From positions 1-64,000 of the forward strand of contig JANXXI010000184.1 in assembly GCA_025350695.1 (NCBI GenBank): a stretch of DNA of 64,000 nucleotides, written 5' to 3'. Each line of letters opens with the position of its first letter. The stretch's first letter is position 1. Below, piece after piece: positions 19,003 to 28,255 of this stretch. A program made the translations under genes and the position numbers. The notes below the pieces were generated by a model. That model saw only the letters and a program-made list of their open reading frames with translations. It had not been told where the DNA came from and searched no databases. The DNA is from Acidobacteriota bacterium. GTDB taxonomy: Bacteria; Acidobacteriota; Terriglobia; Bryobacterales; Bryobacteraceae.

Positions 19003-19752
19003 ATGTCAATTTTTCCCCGCTCCATTCAAAGTCTAGCCGTGATCAGTTTTCTTTCCATTTGCGCTCATGCGACGCTCGTTCAATCATTTGACTCGAACGC
19101 ACTGACTGGCTCCGGCCAAGGCCAGAGCGGACTCATGAATTCGGCTCTCTATATTCCAATTCTCCCCAGCCCTTGTACAAGCAACACTCAGATGTATGCC
19201 GAAGGCAGCTGGTCGGTTGGCCCCAACGCGAACAATTGCCACGGACTCTGGGCCCCAACCACTGCGCAATCGGGAACGGGTTCAAACTTTCTCATTGTGA
19301 ACGGAAGTGCGGTCAACAACGGTCGAATATATTCTCAAGTTGTCAATACTGGCGGCGCTAATTCAGGCACTTTCTCCGGTTACTTCACAGGGTTGTTCGT
19401 GGAACATCCGGCTAACTTAAGTATCAACGTGTACGATGGAGTCACCTCGACATTGCTTGGAACAAGATCATTTGACACGAATTTGGCTGGGGGATCCTTT
19501 CCTCCTCCCACTCCTACTCCTGCTGCTTGGGTCCTGCAATCAGTGGATTTCGCCGGTGTCACTGGCTCTTCAATTGTTTTGGAAATTTCCCTAAACAATG
19601 CTATCGCCGGTGGTAACGACTTTGGCGTCGATACGCTGGACGTTGCATTTAGGTCGGCTGGCGCTGGTGCCCCCACTCCAGAACCGGCGACCTTTTTGTT
19701 GAGTGGCGCGGCCCTCGTCGGGCTAGCTCTATTCCGCTCCGAGCGCCGTTAA
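19003..19752 (+). CDS. PEP-CTERM sorting domain protein
   Basis: 249 residues. Signal peptide (1-23, 'SFLSICAHA'), a secreted beta-rich body, and a C-terminal PEP-CTERM signal: 'PTPEPATFLLSGAALVGLAL' then 'FRSERR'. These tails are recognised by exosortase (EpsH/XrtA-type), normally in bacteria that make exopolysaccharide. No exosortase is in the window. The body shares the motif 'GGNDFGVDTLDV' and the order of conserved segments with two paralogues at 59.6-61.1 kb, so this is a small lineage-specific family of unknown function. The nearest upstream gene relic is unrelated. Confidence 0.9.
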   Translation: MSIFPRSIQSLAVISFLSICAHATLVQSFDSNALTGSGQGQSGLMNSALYIPILPSPCTSNTQMYAEGSWSVGPNANNCHGLWAPTTAQSGTGSNFLIVNGSAVNNGRIYSQVVNTGGANSGTFSGYFTGLFVEHPANLSINVYDGVTSTLLGTRSFDTNLAGGSFPPPTPTPAAWVLQSVDFAGVTGSSIVLEISLNNAIAGGNDFGVDTLDVAFRSAGAGAPTPEPATFLLSGAALVGLALFRSERR

Positions 19753-19784
19753 AGGACACGGGTTAATCGCGCCCCGCATCTCTT

Positions 19785-20525
19785 CTATTTAGCCGCAATA
19801 TGAAGGGCGACGACGCCGAAAGTCATGTAGTGGTACTGCACCGTTCGGAAGCCCGCCGCGCTCAGATCCTGAGCAAGCTCAGGTGCGGCGGGGAATTTGC
19901 GCACCGATTCCGGAAGATATTTGTACGCCTTGGGCGAGCCGGAAATCACCCCCCCGATTATAGGAAGCACTTTGGTGGAATAGAAGTTGTAAACGGATCG
20001 AAACGCAGCATTCGGCGGTTGCGTGAATTCCAATACAGCTGCAACTCCGCCCGGTTTAAGGATGCGCAACATTTCTTCGATTCCCTGTCGATAGTTTGCG
20101 AAATTCCTAAACCCGAAGGCGACGGTGACAACATCAACAGAACAGTCACGCAGGGGCAACCTTAGCCCATCGGCTTCAAACAGTGGTGACTTCAATCGTC
20201 CCGCGGCAAACTTGTTTCCCGCCTCAATCAACATAGGATGGCAGAAATCGCTTCCCAGCGCCGGAACGCTTGTCGCTTTTTCAAGCAGGATCGTCATGTC
20301 TCCCGTTCCGCAGCAAATGTCCAAAGCCTTCACGTCGGGCTTGTTTAGGTACGGCTTTAGTCGCGCCACGGTCTGGTTCCGCCAATATTTGTCTATGTTG
20401 GCCGATAGCAGGTGATTTAGAAGGTCATACCTTGGGGCAACTTCGGAAAACATCCCACGTACCCATCGTGAGGCCTCCTCTTCGGTCTGTGTCCCTTCTG
20501 GCGTTGTACCGCTAGAAATGCTCAT
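19785..20525 (-). CDS. ubiE: Demethylmenaquinone/ubiquinone methyltransferase (UbiE/MenG)
   Basis: 246 residues. Class I SAM methyltransferase that C-methylates demethylmenaquinone, the last step of menaquinone synthesis (menaquinone is the likely quinone in this phylum, by inference). Family marks: 'MFSEVAPRYDLLNHLLS', 'YWRNQTV', SAM motif I 'LDICCGTGDMT', 'VTVAFGFRNFAN' and 'ILKPGGVAAVLEF'. Length is normal. It overlaps aroB by 4 bases (ATGA), so the two are translationally coupled. Shikimate made with AroB feeds chorismate and menaquinone. Confidence 0.95.
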   Translation of the reverse strand: MSISSGTTPEGTQTEEEASRWVRGMFSEVAPRYDLLNHLLSANIDKYWRNQTVARLKPYLNKPDVKALDICCGTGDMTILLEKATSVPALGSDFCHPMLIEAGNKFAAGRLKSPLFEADGLRLPLRDCSVDVVTVAFGFRNFANYRQGIEEMLRILKPGGVAAVLEFTQPPNAAFRSVYNFYSTKVLPIIGGVISGSPKAYKYLPESVRKFPAAPELAQDLSAAGFRTVQYHYMTFGVVALHIAAK

Positions 20526-21586
20526 GCCAACGCTGCTTTGATCGCTTCCAGCACTTTATCTTCCGAGAGTCCAGAGGTGATCTTGACCCGTCCGATCGCC
20601 GTAGGCAACACGAAATGCACCGAACCTTGAATCGTTTTCTTGTCCTTGGCAAGTCGACCCAACAGGTTCGTTGGTTCGATCCCCGCCGTTGAAGGAATTG
20701 GGCCATACATGTCGATTGCTCCATGCACGCGCTCCGCCGTTGCCCCATCAAGGAAGCCTGTCGATTGAGCCAGATGCGTCGCCGCCGTCATGCCGAAGCT
20801 GACGGCCTCTCCGTGCAGGAAACGCGAGTATTGCGTCTCCGCCTCAAGTGCGTGCCCAATAGTATGTCCAAAATTCAAGATGCGTCGCAGATCGCCTTCC
20901 TTCTCGTCGGCCGTCACTACCTCGCACTTAATCCGCACCGATTCGCTAATCATTTGCTCAACGGCTTGGGGTTCCTGCGCTAACACTTTATCGCGATGTT
21001 TGGTCAATAACTCGAATAGCTCAGGACTGCGGATAATACCTGTCTTTACCACCTCAAACAATCCCGCCCGATATTCCCTCACGGGCAACGTTCGCAGGAC
21101 GTCCGGGTCAGCCAGCACCGCCGCGGGTTGATGAAACGCTCCGAAAAGATTTTTGCCCCCCACTAGATTCGCGCCCGTCTTACCTCCAATGGAAGCGTCC
21201 ACTTGGGCCAGCAAAGTTGTCGGAACCTGAATCACCGGTATGCCACGCATGAAACTTGCCGCAAGAAATCCACCAAGGTCACCAACAATTCCGCCCCCAA
21301 AGGCGATCACCACCGAGGAGCGATCCGCTCCTTTCGCCAACATTTGCTCGGCCAGCGCTTCAACTTCGGAAAGACGCTTCCGGCTTTCCCCGCCCGGAAA
21401 AAACAGCACGTCGAAAGGAAACTGTCCCGTCAGCTTGTCTCCATGCAACCGCCACAGGTCCTCCGTTGTGACAACAAACAACTTACCGTGCTTGGCGGGC
21501 AAAAAATCGCGCACTCTCGCAAGCATTCCGCGCTCAACATGACATTGATAAGAAGCGGTATTGGTTTTTACCGCGTGGGAGGGCAT
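20522..21586 (-). CDS. aroB: 3-dehydroquinate synthase
   Basis: 354 residues, normal for AroB. It converts DAHP to 3-dehydroquinate, the second step of the shikimate pathway, in the cytoplasm with NAD+ and a divalent metal. Visible motifs: 'GGGIVGDLGGFLAASFMRG' (NAD binding), 'PTTLLAQVDASIGGKTG', 'NFGHTIGHALE' (metal His). The start ATG follows AAAAAAAGGT. It is the first gene of a two-gene run with ubiE. It is divergent from nadB with starts only 9 bases apart, so the promoters and ribosome sites of the two genes overlap. Confidence 0.96.
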   Translation of the reverse strand: MPSHAVKTNTASYQCHVERGMLARVRDFLPAKHGKLFVVTTEDLWRLHGDKLTGQFPFDVLFFPGGESRKRLSEVEALAEQMLAKGADRSSVVIAFGGGIVGDLGGFLAASFMRGIPVIQVPTTLLAQVDASIGGKTGANLVGGKNLFGAFHQPAAVLADPDVLRTLPVREYRAGLFEVVKTGIIRSPELFELLTKHRDKVLAQEPQAVEQMISESVRIKCEVVTADEKEGDLRRILNFGHTIGHALEAETQYSRFLHGEAVSFGMTAATHLAQSTGFLDGATAERVHGAIDMYGPIPSTAGIEPTNLLGRLAKDKKTIQGSVHFVLPTAIGRVKITSGLSEDKVLEAIKAALA

Positions 21587-21594
21587 ACCTTTTT

Positions 21595-23142
21595 TTGTAC
21601 CATGTTAATGAATTGAGTACCCGAAACTATCACGAAACTATTGAAACCGACTTCCTCGTTATCGGAGCCGGCGTCGCGGGCCTTCGGGCGGCAATCGAAC
21701 TGTCCACGCATGGCAAAGTGCTGGTCGTCGCCAAGGATAGCCTCAAAGAATCGGCCAGCGAATACGCCCAAGGCGGCATCGCCGCAGCCCTAAGCGACGA
21801 TGACGAAATTTGGCTTCACGAACAAGACACCCTTTCCGCCGGCGACGGGCTTTGCGATCCCGAAGCGGTCCGGGCCCTGGTCGCCGAAGCTCCATCCGCC
21901 ATCGAAGAACTAATTGAATGGGGGGCCGAATTCGATCGTAAGGACGGCGAACTTATGTTCGGGCGCGAAGGCGCTCACAGCCGCAACCGCATCCTGCACG
22001 CACACGGCGATTCCACTGGCCGCGAAATCGCCCGGGCGCTCTACTTCCACGCCGTCAAGCAACCTAACATCACGTTTCGTAGCTTCTCAGCCGTCACCGA
22101 TCTGTTAGTGCATCAAGGCCGTGTCACCGGCGCCGTCGCCTTGAGCGATAGCCCCATCGCCATACACGCCCGCGCCACTCTGCTTGCCACCGGCGGATTA
22201 GGCCGCGTGTTCCTCGAAACCACCAACCCCCACGTGGCCACCGGGGATGGTGTCGCCATCGGATGGAGAGCCGGCGCTGAAATCCGCGATATCGAATTCG
22301 TTCAGTTTCATCCCACCGCCTTGCACGTCGAAGGCGCACCTCGGTTTCTGCTCTCCGAAGCCTTGCGAGGCGACGGAGCCTACCTCATCAACGCCTCCGG
22401 GGACCGCTTTACGAATGAGCTCAATTCCCGCGATCAGGTTTCGCGCGCCATTGTCGGCGAACTCGAAAAGCGCGGCGATCCACATGTCTTTCTCGACATG
22501 CGCCATTGGCCGGCAGGTTTTGCCAAATCGCATTTTCCAAGGATCTTTCAAACTTGCAAGGCCTACGGTCTCGATATGTCCCAGCAGCCAATTCCCGTGC
22601 ATCCCGCGGCTCATTACGCCATGGGCGGCATAACGACAGACCTCGAAGGACGCACTACTCTTCCCAACCTCTATGCCGCCGGTGAGGTGGCCAGCAACGG
22701 CGTTCACGGCGCTAATCGTTTGGCGTCGAACTCCTTACTCGAAGGACTTGTATACGGGGCGCGTGCTGCCCGCCGAATGGCGGCTGAAGCCCAAGCCCTC
22801 CACCTTGCTGGAGCCGAACCAGAGCTCGAACTATTCCCTGAGATCTCCGAACTGGAGACCCGCACCATCGCCTGGCGTCAATGCGGCCTTGTCAGAAATC
22901 AGGAAGGCCTGCAAGCCGCATTGTCCAAATTGGCGGTAGCCATGAAGCCAAAGTCCGCCGCCGGTCGCCCCGATTACGAACTGCGCAATGTAGATCTCGT
23001 GGCTAGTTTAATAGCCCAAGGCGCACTAGCCCGCAAAGAATCCCGAGGTGGCCACTATCGTTCCGATTACCCGGAGCGGTCGAAAGCATTTGAGAAGCAT
23101 TCCCTACAATCCAAGGCAGAACCAATCGTTCGGTTCAGCTAG
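21595..23142 (+). CDS. nadB: L-aspartate oxidase
   Basis: 515 residues. FAD flavoprotein that oxidises L-aspartate to iminoaspartate, the first step of de novo NAD synthesis. Motifs: Rossmann 'VIGAGVAGLRAAIEL' near 23, 'EYAQGGIAAALSDDD', 'GRVFLETTNPHVATGDGV', 'HPAAHYAMGGITTD' and 'AAGEVASNGVHGANRLASNS'. The start is uncertain. TTG 21595 has GGGAGGG 11 bases upstream. A second TTG at 21613 would remove six residues and lacks a ribosome site. nadA and nadC are not in the window. Convergent with the polysaccharide cluster. Confidence 0.95.
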   Translation: MYHVNELSTRNYHETIETDFLVIGAGVAGLRAAIELSTHGKVLVVAKDSLKESASEYAQGGIAAALSDDDEIWLHEQDTLSAGDGLCDPEAVRALVAEAPSAIEELIEWGAEFDRKDGELMFGREGAHSRNRILHAHGDSTGREIARALYFHAVKQPNITFRSFSAVTDLLVHQGRVTGAVALSDSPIAIHARATLLATGGLGRVFLETTNPHVATGDGVAIGWRAGAEIRDIEFVQFHPTALHVEGAPRFLLSEALRGDGAYLINASGDRFTNELNSRDQVSRAIVGELEKRGDPHVFLDMRHWPAGFAKSHFPRIFQTCKAYGLDMSQQPIPVHPAAHYAMGGITTDLEGRTTLPNLYAAGEVASNGVHGANRLASNSLLEGLVYGARAARRMAAEAQALHLAGAEPELELFPEISELETRTIAWRQCGLVRNQEGLQAALSKLAVAMKPKSAAGRPDYELRNVDLVASLIAQGALARKESRGGHYRSDYPERSKAFEKHSLQSKAEPIVRFS

Positions 23143-23169
23143 GTCTTCAAACGCAAGGCCGCTTGTCAT

Positions 23170-24390
23170 CTAAACTATGTCCGGGAACTGCCGCTTCATT
23201 CGTTTGAACAGCCAATGTCCGAAGAAGAAAAGGAAGATTGAAAAGATCGTCATCTTCAGCATCGGTTCAAACTCCGGAGCCCGGCCTTCCAGCAGGATTA
23301 ACCGGTAGCCGCGCACGAAAGCGTACATCGGATTGCGCCGGAACAAGGGCATTGCCTGCTGAGGCAATGATTTATCGGAATAGCAAATTGGGGTCAGAAA
23401 GAACCACAGCGTCAGAATAAACCCGTTGATTTGCGTAAGGTCACGGATGAAGACCCCAGCCACCGCCATCAGCCAGCACATCCCCATCGTAAACAGGATC
23501 TGCGGAATGATCACCACCGGCAGCCAAGTCATGGACCACTGCAGATGTCCCTTGGCCGCCATCATGAAAAACAGGTAGACAATGAAGGCGAGGGCTCCGG
23601 TAATCAAACCGGAGAGCGTAATGTTCACCGGCAAAATTTCCACCGGGAAAAGCAGCTTCTTTACAAAATTCCGATGTTCCCACACAATGAACGGCGCGCG
23701 CGCCATCGATTCAGCAAAGGCAAGCCATGGCATCATGCCACAAAGAAAAAACAACGCGTAACCGGCCGGACCAGGGTCCCCTTCATACTTGGAATGGAGC
23801 ACCACGCTGAAGACGAAAAAGTAAGTGGCCATCAACAAAATTGGCTGCAGCAATGTCCAGAAAATGTCCCCAAACGATCCTTTGTAGCGCGAATAGATAT
23901 CCCGCTCCACCATGGCTTGTATCAGGCTCCAGTTGCGCCCAATCGTCACAAAGGGGGCCGCTAAGGCCCGCAATAGCGTCTTGGGCAACAGGCTCAACCG
24001 TAAGCGTCTCATCGATGTCAGTCGCTGCCGCAAAACGCGGATCGCGCCAGCCGAAACCTCAGCGTCTACCAATAAAAAGTGCTGCCCACGCTCATATGCC
24101 CAACCATCGGTTGCATGCACTAGGCTAATCCAGAACTGATAGAGTCCGTCCTCGGCAGGCGCCGGGATCGTTAAGGTTCGCCGGCCAGCTTCATCCACCG
24201 GCTCCCACTCTCCTTCAAATAGAAACGCTCCAGTTGCCGGTTCATAGGCTTGATAGGACAAAGCAGCTTGACCGGTGCTTTGAAAGATTTTCCGCCAAGC
24301 CGGCCGCAACTCTACGTCCACTTCCAACGAGTTCGTTTTCGCGACGCAAGTTCCTTGCCCAAGCCAAGACATAAATCTATTCGCCCCCAT
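23170..24390 (-). CDS. ABC-2 type polysaccharide export permease with N-terminal beta-sandwich domain
   Basis: About 406 residues from ATG 24390, which overlaps the end of the upstream gene by 14 bases. The ORF-track start 34 residues earlier is less likely. Residues about 140-406 form a Wzm/TagG-like inner-membrane permease with about six helices ('ILLMATYFFVFSVVL', 'WLPVVIIPQILFTMGMCW', 'FILTLWFFLTPICYS') and the family motif 'RDIYSRYKGSFGDIFWTLLQ'. Unusually, about 130 residues precede this ('FEGEWEPVDEAGRRTLTIP', 'GLYQFWISLVHATDGWAYE'). They resemble the carbohydrate-binding C-terminal domain of Wzt-type ATPases. No ATP-binding partner is adjacent. It probably exports the glycan built by the upstream glycosyltransferases. 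Confidence 0.88.
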   Translation of the reverse strand: MGANRFMSWLGQGTCVAKTNSLEVDVELRPAWRKIFQSTGQAALSYQAYEPATGAFLFEGEWEPVDEAGRRTLTIPAPAEDGLYQFWISLVHATDGWAYERGQHFLLVDAEVSAGAIRVLRQRLTSMRRLRLSLLPKTLLRALAAPFVTIGRNWSLIQAMVERDIYSRYKGSFGDIFWTLLQPILLMATYFFVFSVVLHSKYEGDPGPAGYALFFLCGMMPWLAFAESMARAPFIVWEHRNFVKKLLFPVEILPVNITLSGLITGALAFIVYLFFMMAAKGHLQWSMTWLPVVIIPQILFTMGMCWLMAVAGVFIRDLTQINGFILTLWFFLTPICYSDKSLPQQAMPLFRRNPMYAFVRGYRLILLEGRAPEFEPMLKMTIFSIFLFFFGHWLFKRMKRQFPDIV

Positions 24391-26380
24391 CGTAAAGCCA
24401 CGACGGGTATCGCGCCTTGATTGGACCACTCTTCCGGCCCACCGCGTAAATTCCGTCGCCGCGCAGATCGGTCGAAAGCTGGTACCGCTCAAGAAGGTGT
24501 TTCACCCAGCCGTGGCCCGGTTGGGGTTCATCAAGAAAGGGTCCAGTCTCAAGCAACGTTACGTCGAATCCGGCATCACTCAGAAGACGGTGGATTTCCC
24601 GCGGCGTGTATTCCCGATTGTGTCGCGCCTCCACCTCCTCACCGGGTTTCGAGGGGCGGATGTAAGCGGGGAAAAATCCCGGATGATAGCCCTCAAGAAT
24701 TGCTTTGATGGCCCTCATGGATCCGATATTGGGCGTTGTCAAAACGAAGTGTCCCCCTGGCTTCAGGATGCGGTTAACTTCGCTCATCATGTGCATCGGG
24801 TCAGAAGGCAAGTGTTCGATGAGTTCGCCGCACAGCACCGTTGCGAAATGTTCGTCCGGGTAAGGGAAGGGGTCTTTTTCGGCGTCGAACAGGTCCACGT
24901 CGCACGAAAAAACTTCGCCGGAATCGCTCTCCACCGTTTTGGGATCGGTGTGCCCTGCCTCGCCGTAATAACAGCCGCGCACTTCGCCATAGCCAAGCTT
25001 CGTTTTCAGCGAAGGGGTGATCTGTAGGTACGCGCCCATCTCCAAAATGCGATCATCAGGACCGCCGCGCGGAGTAATGTCCAAGGTTTTAGCAAGCCGC
25101 GTAATATGTGTCTCGGCGTAATCACGAGACTCGTTACTCCACCCCAGTATGTACTCCGGTTCAACCTTCGCCGGAGGTTTCGGTGGCTCAATTTCCGGGT
25201 CGATTTCAGCCAGCGCCTCTTCTAATTGCTCGGGCAGCTTCTCTTCCGGCTGTTGCCACGGCGTCTCATCTCGCACAGCGGTCAGGAAATCCGCGTATCG
25301 TCGCGCAGCCAGGCCCCAGTTGCATTCCTCGGCCACCCACTCGCGAGCCCTCGCCCCTAAATTGCGTCCCAACTGCGGTTGTGAAACCAGAAGATTCAAA
25401 TACTCGAAAATCGTATCCTCTTCGCGCGCATCCACGGGAACTTTCAAACAAACCGAATCAGGAAATTCGGCAAAACTGCCGACGTTGCTGACCAACACAG
25501 GCTGACCCAATCCAAGCGAGCGCAGCAAGGTTCCGGAACTCTCGCCAACGGTCGGAAAGCGCAAGTTCAGCACGATATCCACCGCCGAAATATAACCGGC
25601 GAAGTCCTCCGGTGGCGTAAATCCCATCATGCGCACATGGCGCGAAAGTCCCAGACCGCGGATGATTTCCGCAAGTGGGAATTCAGGATGGGGTTCCCCC
25701 ACCAGAATCATTTTGACGTCGTCCCGCAAGCGCACCAGACGCCGAAATGCCCGCAATGATTCAGCGATGCGTTTGTAAGGTTTCAGGAATCCAAACACGC
25801 CGATTAGCGGAGTCGCCTCGTCCAGCCCCAGCTTGTCGCGGTAGGCCATTCGCTCGGAATCAGGTAGCCAAGCGCCATGCGGGATGCGCGCCACCGGCCC
25901 CGTAAAGCCGGCCTTACGCAGATCTCCTTCCACGGCTTTGCTATGCACAATAGCCGCTTTTGATTTCTGCAGGATTCGGCGCATCATTGGCACGCCCTCG
26001 TAATCCGGACCGATTTCCAGCTTGCGAACGCGCTCGGCGAAAGCCAACGCTCCGGCTCCGCCATCATGTTCGCACTCGCGAACATAAGTATCCCAATCGT
26101 TGCGCTTAATGGTCAGCCCGGCAATCAAATGATGCAGATTCGATTCATGCATCACCACCGTGCCAGGATATTCCATGGCCATCTCGTAAACAAACTCATG
26201 GTGGGGGTTGTTACCTATTTGGTACAACAAGACGTCGTATTTCTTGGCTTCAAACAAAGCAGGCTTTGAAGTGTATACATCCACTTCCGCGATTTGCTTC
26301 AGATGATCAACAAGGACGGCGGAATAGTCCGCAATGCCACTCTTCGTGGGCGGCATGGGGGAAAAGAACGCGATCTTCAG
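24377..26380 (-). CDS. Fusion of GT4-like glycosyltransferase and SAM-dependent methyltransferase
   Basis: About 667 residues. The first half is a GT-B glycosyltransferase ('VFGFLKPYKRIAESLRAF', 'GESSGTLLRSLGLGQPVLVS'). After an acidic/proline linker (about 385-405) comes a class I methyltransferase ('RILEMGAYLQI', 'FATVLCGELIEHLPSDPM', 'ILKPGGHFVLTTPNIGS'). The track starts at ATG 26356, but the frame is open upstream. From CTG 26380 it reads 'KIAFFSPMPPTKSGIADYS', the expected first beta strand of such enzymes. That CTG overlaps the TGA stop of the DUF3108 gene (CTGA), so I infer a CTG start by coupling. It probably adds and methylates a sugar, perhaps capping a chain. Confidence 0.88.
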   Translation of the reverse strand: MKIAFFSPMPPTKSGIADYSAVLVDHLKQIAEVDVYTSKPALFEAKKYDVLLYQIGNNPHHEFVYEMAMEYPGTVVMHESNLHHLIAGLTIKRNDWDTYVRECEHDGGAGALAFAERVRKLEIGPDYEGVPMMRRILQKSKAAIVHSKAVEGDLRKAGFTGPVARIPHGAWLPDSERMAYRDKLGLDEATPLIGVFGFLKPYKRIAESLRAFRRLVRLRDDVKMILVGEPHPEFPLAEIIRGLGLSRHVRMMGFTPPEDFAGYISAVDIVLNLRFPTVGESSGTLLRSLGLGQPVLVSNVGSFAEFPDSVCLKVPVDAREEDTIFEYLNLLVSQPQLGRNLGARAREWVAEECNWGLAARRYADFLTAVRDETPWQQPEEKLPEQLEEALAEIDPEIEPPKPPAKVEPEYILGWSNESRDYAETHITRLAKTLDITPRGGPDDRILEMGAYLQITPSLKTKLGYGEVRGCYYGEAGHTDPKTVESDSGEVFSCDVDLFDAEKDPFPYPDEHFATVLCGELIEHLPSDPMHMMSEVNRILKPGGHFVLTTPNIGSMRAIKAILEGYHPGFFPAYIRPSKPGEEVEARHNREYTPREIHRLLSDAGFDVTLLETGPFLDEPQPGHGWVKHLLERYQLSTDLRGDGIYAVGRKSGPIKARYPSWLYDGGE

Positions 26381-27063
26381 GGCATTAACTCCATGGAAAA
26401 CGTGCCAAGTGTGAAGGGTACTTTAATCAACAAAGGGGTGCGAGCCACAGTCTTAGAGAAGAATATTTCAAACGTGGAATTAGCCACTGGCCCCTTGAAG
26501 CTAACGCGGAATCTGTCGGCTTGCATCTCCGCTCCTCCAATCGAAATGGCCTGACTCCCCAACATTTCAAACTGCAAGTCATACGGGCCACCATAGTAGA
26601 TTATTTGAGCTCCTGGCACGCGCCCTTTTATAAGTTCTTGGCGCGCGAAAAACAAGAAACCAAGCGCGTCATGGGGACAGGATACGGTATTGAACTCCTT
26701 AGTTCCGCCGCCCTCAGTTTTCCTCTTGGCGCTGGCTGCGGCCAAATCAAAAGTAGTGGTCTCTTTCGATTTCCTCGCGCCATGCACCGTATCCCGAGAA
26801 AATTCAAGACTACAAAACTTCTCATTGACCGACGAATTGAACCGGTCCAGAACCTGAAACGCGGGAATCGACGCATCAAGGGTCAATTCAAGTTTCCAGT
26901 CGCCATCAACGGGGATCGTCTTCAGCTGCGCCTCGCCAAGCGGTACTCCGCCCGGCCAGTTCAGTTGATATCGCAACACCTCAGGGCCGGTCTTCGCCGT
27001 GGCTGCGCTCAGGGGCGCGACAGCCAACATGAAAAGTGCAACAGAAGCGCAAAGGGTTTTCAT
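26377..27063 (-). CDS. DUF3108-like exported protein
   Basis: 228 residues with a signal peptide ('ALFMLAVAPLSAATA'). The body opens 'VLRYQLNWPGGVPLGEAQL' and ends 'TLGTFSMELMP', with segments such as 'ALGFLFFARQ', in line with DUF3108, a periplasmic beta-rich family of unknown function. It overlaps the upstream glycosyltransferase by 4 bases and the downstream fusion gene by 3-4 bases, so it is fully embedded in the polysaccharide cluster and probably co-translated. A role as an envelope accessory to glycan export is inference. Confidence 0.85.
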   Translation of the reverse strand: MKTLCASVALFMLAVAPLSAATAKTGPEVLRYQLNWPGGVPLGEAQLKTIPVDGDWKLELTLDASIPAFQVLDRFNSSVNEKFCSLEFSRDTVHGARKSKETTTFDLAAASAKRKTEGGGTKEFNTVSCPHDALGFLFFARQELIKGRVPGAQIIYYGGPYDLQFEMLGSQAISIGGAEMQADRFRVSFKGPVANSTFEIFFSKTVARTPLLIKVPFTLGTFSMELMP

Positions 27064-28208
27064 GATTGTACTGCCGCTGCTTTTTTCGCGCGTGTTCCTT
27101 GGCCTTCGCCCACCGCTTCGTGATAAACCTCAAGCGTCATTTGCGCCGTCCGGGCCCAGGAAAATTGAGCCGCATTCTTTTGCCCCAGCCGCTCCATCCG
27201 TTGCCGAAGCTCGGGATTCAACAGCAGATCGCGCATGGCCCGTACAATCTCACCGGTCGAGTCGGGATTGAATAGCAACCCTGCGGAATCGGCAACCTCT
27301 GGCATGGCCGATGTGTTGGAACAAGCTACAGCCCGTCCGCAAGCCATCGCTTCCAGAATGGGAAGTCCAAAGCCTTCGTAGAAACTCGGGAATACGAAGA
27401 TTTCACAGGCACTGTAGAGTTCCATCAATTCTTTTTCACTTACGTAGTCGGTGAAGTGAATCCGGTCCTTCACAAGCGACTTTTTCGCCGCTTGGTGCAC
27501 GTGCGGTGCGAACCAGGTTTCTTTGCCCACAAGCATCAGATGATGGGGCAGTTCAGGATAGGCGCATAACAACTCTTCAAAAGCATGAATTAGGCCGATC
27601 TGATTCTTGCGGGGCTGCAAATCCCCGACTGTGAGGATGAATGGCCCTGGAACTTTGAATCGTCCCTCCACGAATGCCTTGGATGATTGCCGAGGCTGTG
27701 GATGGAACGAAGCCGAAACCCCGGCCGGTACGACAGCAATCCGCGCCGGATCCAGTCCATAAGCCCGTGCTATCCCTTGCCTTGAAAACTCGCTCAGTGT
27801 CAACACTCTTGATGCGTTGTTGACGGTCCGCTTCACCGTGTATTGAAGCTGCAATCGTCGAGATCTCGTGAAAAACTCAGGGTGCTCGAGGAAACTGACG
27901 TCGTGCACGCTGACAACCACTGGCACAGGGCAGGCAAGGGGAGCGGTAAACTGTACATGCAGTAAGTCAGCTCCGTCCCTGCGTACTTGTTGCGACAAGT
28001 CATAGCCCAATCGAATGAAGGGATTGTCCGATGTTTTCCGAGTCTCAATCGAGGACGGAACATAGGCTTCGGCCCCAGGCGCAGAAACGTAAGCAACAAA
28101 TTCCGAATTGTCGTCTAACGCCGCGAACCCATTAAGGAGATTCCGTACATATGCTTCATTCCCCGTTAAATGGCGCCCTATGGCGTGTGCATCCACACAA
28201 AAACGCAT
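27060..28208 (-). CDS. GT4-family glycosyltransferase
   Basis: 382 residues. GT-B fold retaining glycosyltransferase using a nucleotide sugar. N-terminal 'MRFCVDAHAIGRHLTGNEAY', then 'VSVHDVSFLEHPEFF', 'LTVGDLQPRKNQIGLIHAF', and the donor-site motif 'FPSFYEGFGLPILEAMACGR' with the E-x7-E glutamates. No membrane segments. It overlaps the next gene by ATGA. Acceptor and sugar cannot be told. Probably part of surface polysaccharide assembly at the cytoplasmic face. Confidence 0.93.
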   Translation of the reverse strand: MRFCVDAHAIGRHLTGNEAYVRNLLNGFAALDDNSEFVAYVSAPGAEAYVPSSIETRKTSDNPFIRLGYDLSQQVRRDGADLLHVQFTAPLACPVPVVVSVHDVSFLEHPEFFTRSRRLQLQYTVKRTVNNASRVLTLSEFSRQGIARAYGLDPARIAVVPAGVSASFHPQPRQSSKAFVEGRFKVPGPFILTVGDLQPRKNQIGLIHAFEELLCAYPELPHHLMLVGKETWFAPHVHQAAKKSLVKDRIHFTDYVSEKELMELYSACEIFVFPSFYEGFGLPILEAMACGRAVACSNTSAMPEVADSAGLLFNPDSTGEIVRAMRDLLLNPELRQRMERLGQKNAAQFSWARTAQMTLEVYHEAVGEGQGTRAKKAAAVQS

Positions 28209-28255
28209 GCCCTACCTTTAGTATAGCCCTTGACTAAGACCGTGGGCGGCAACTC

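Noticed and set aside
22198-22707. 169-residue minus-strand ORF
   Set aside because: It is antisense to nadB in its most conserved region and has no ribosome site.
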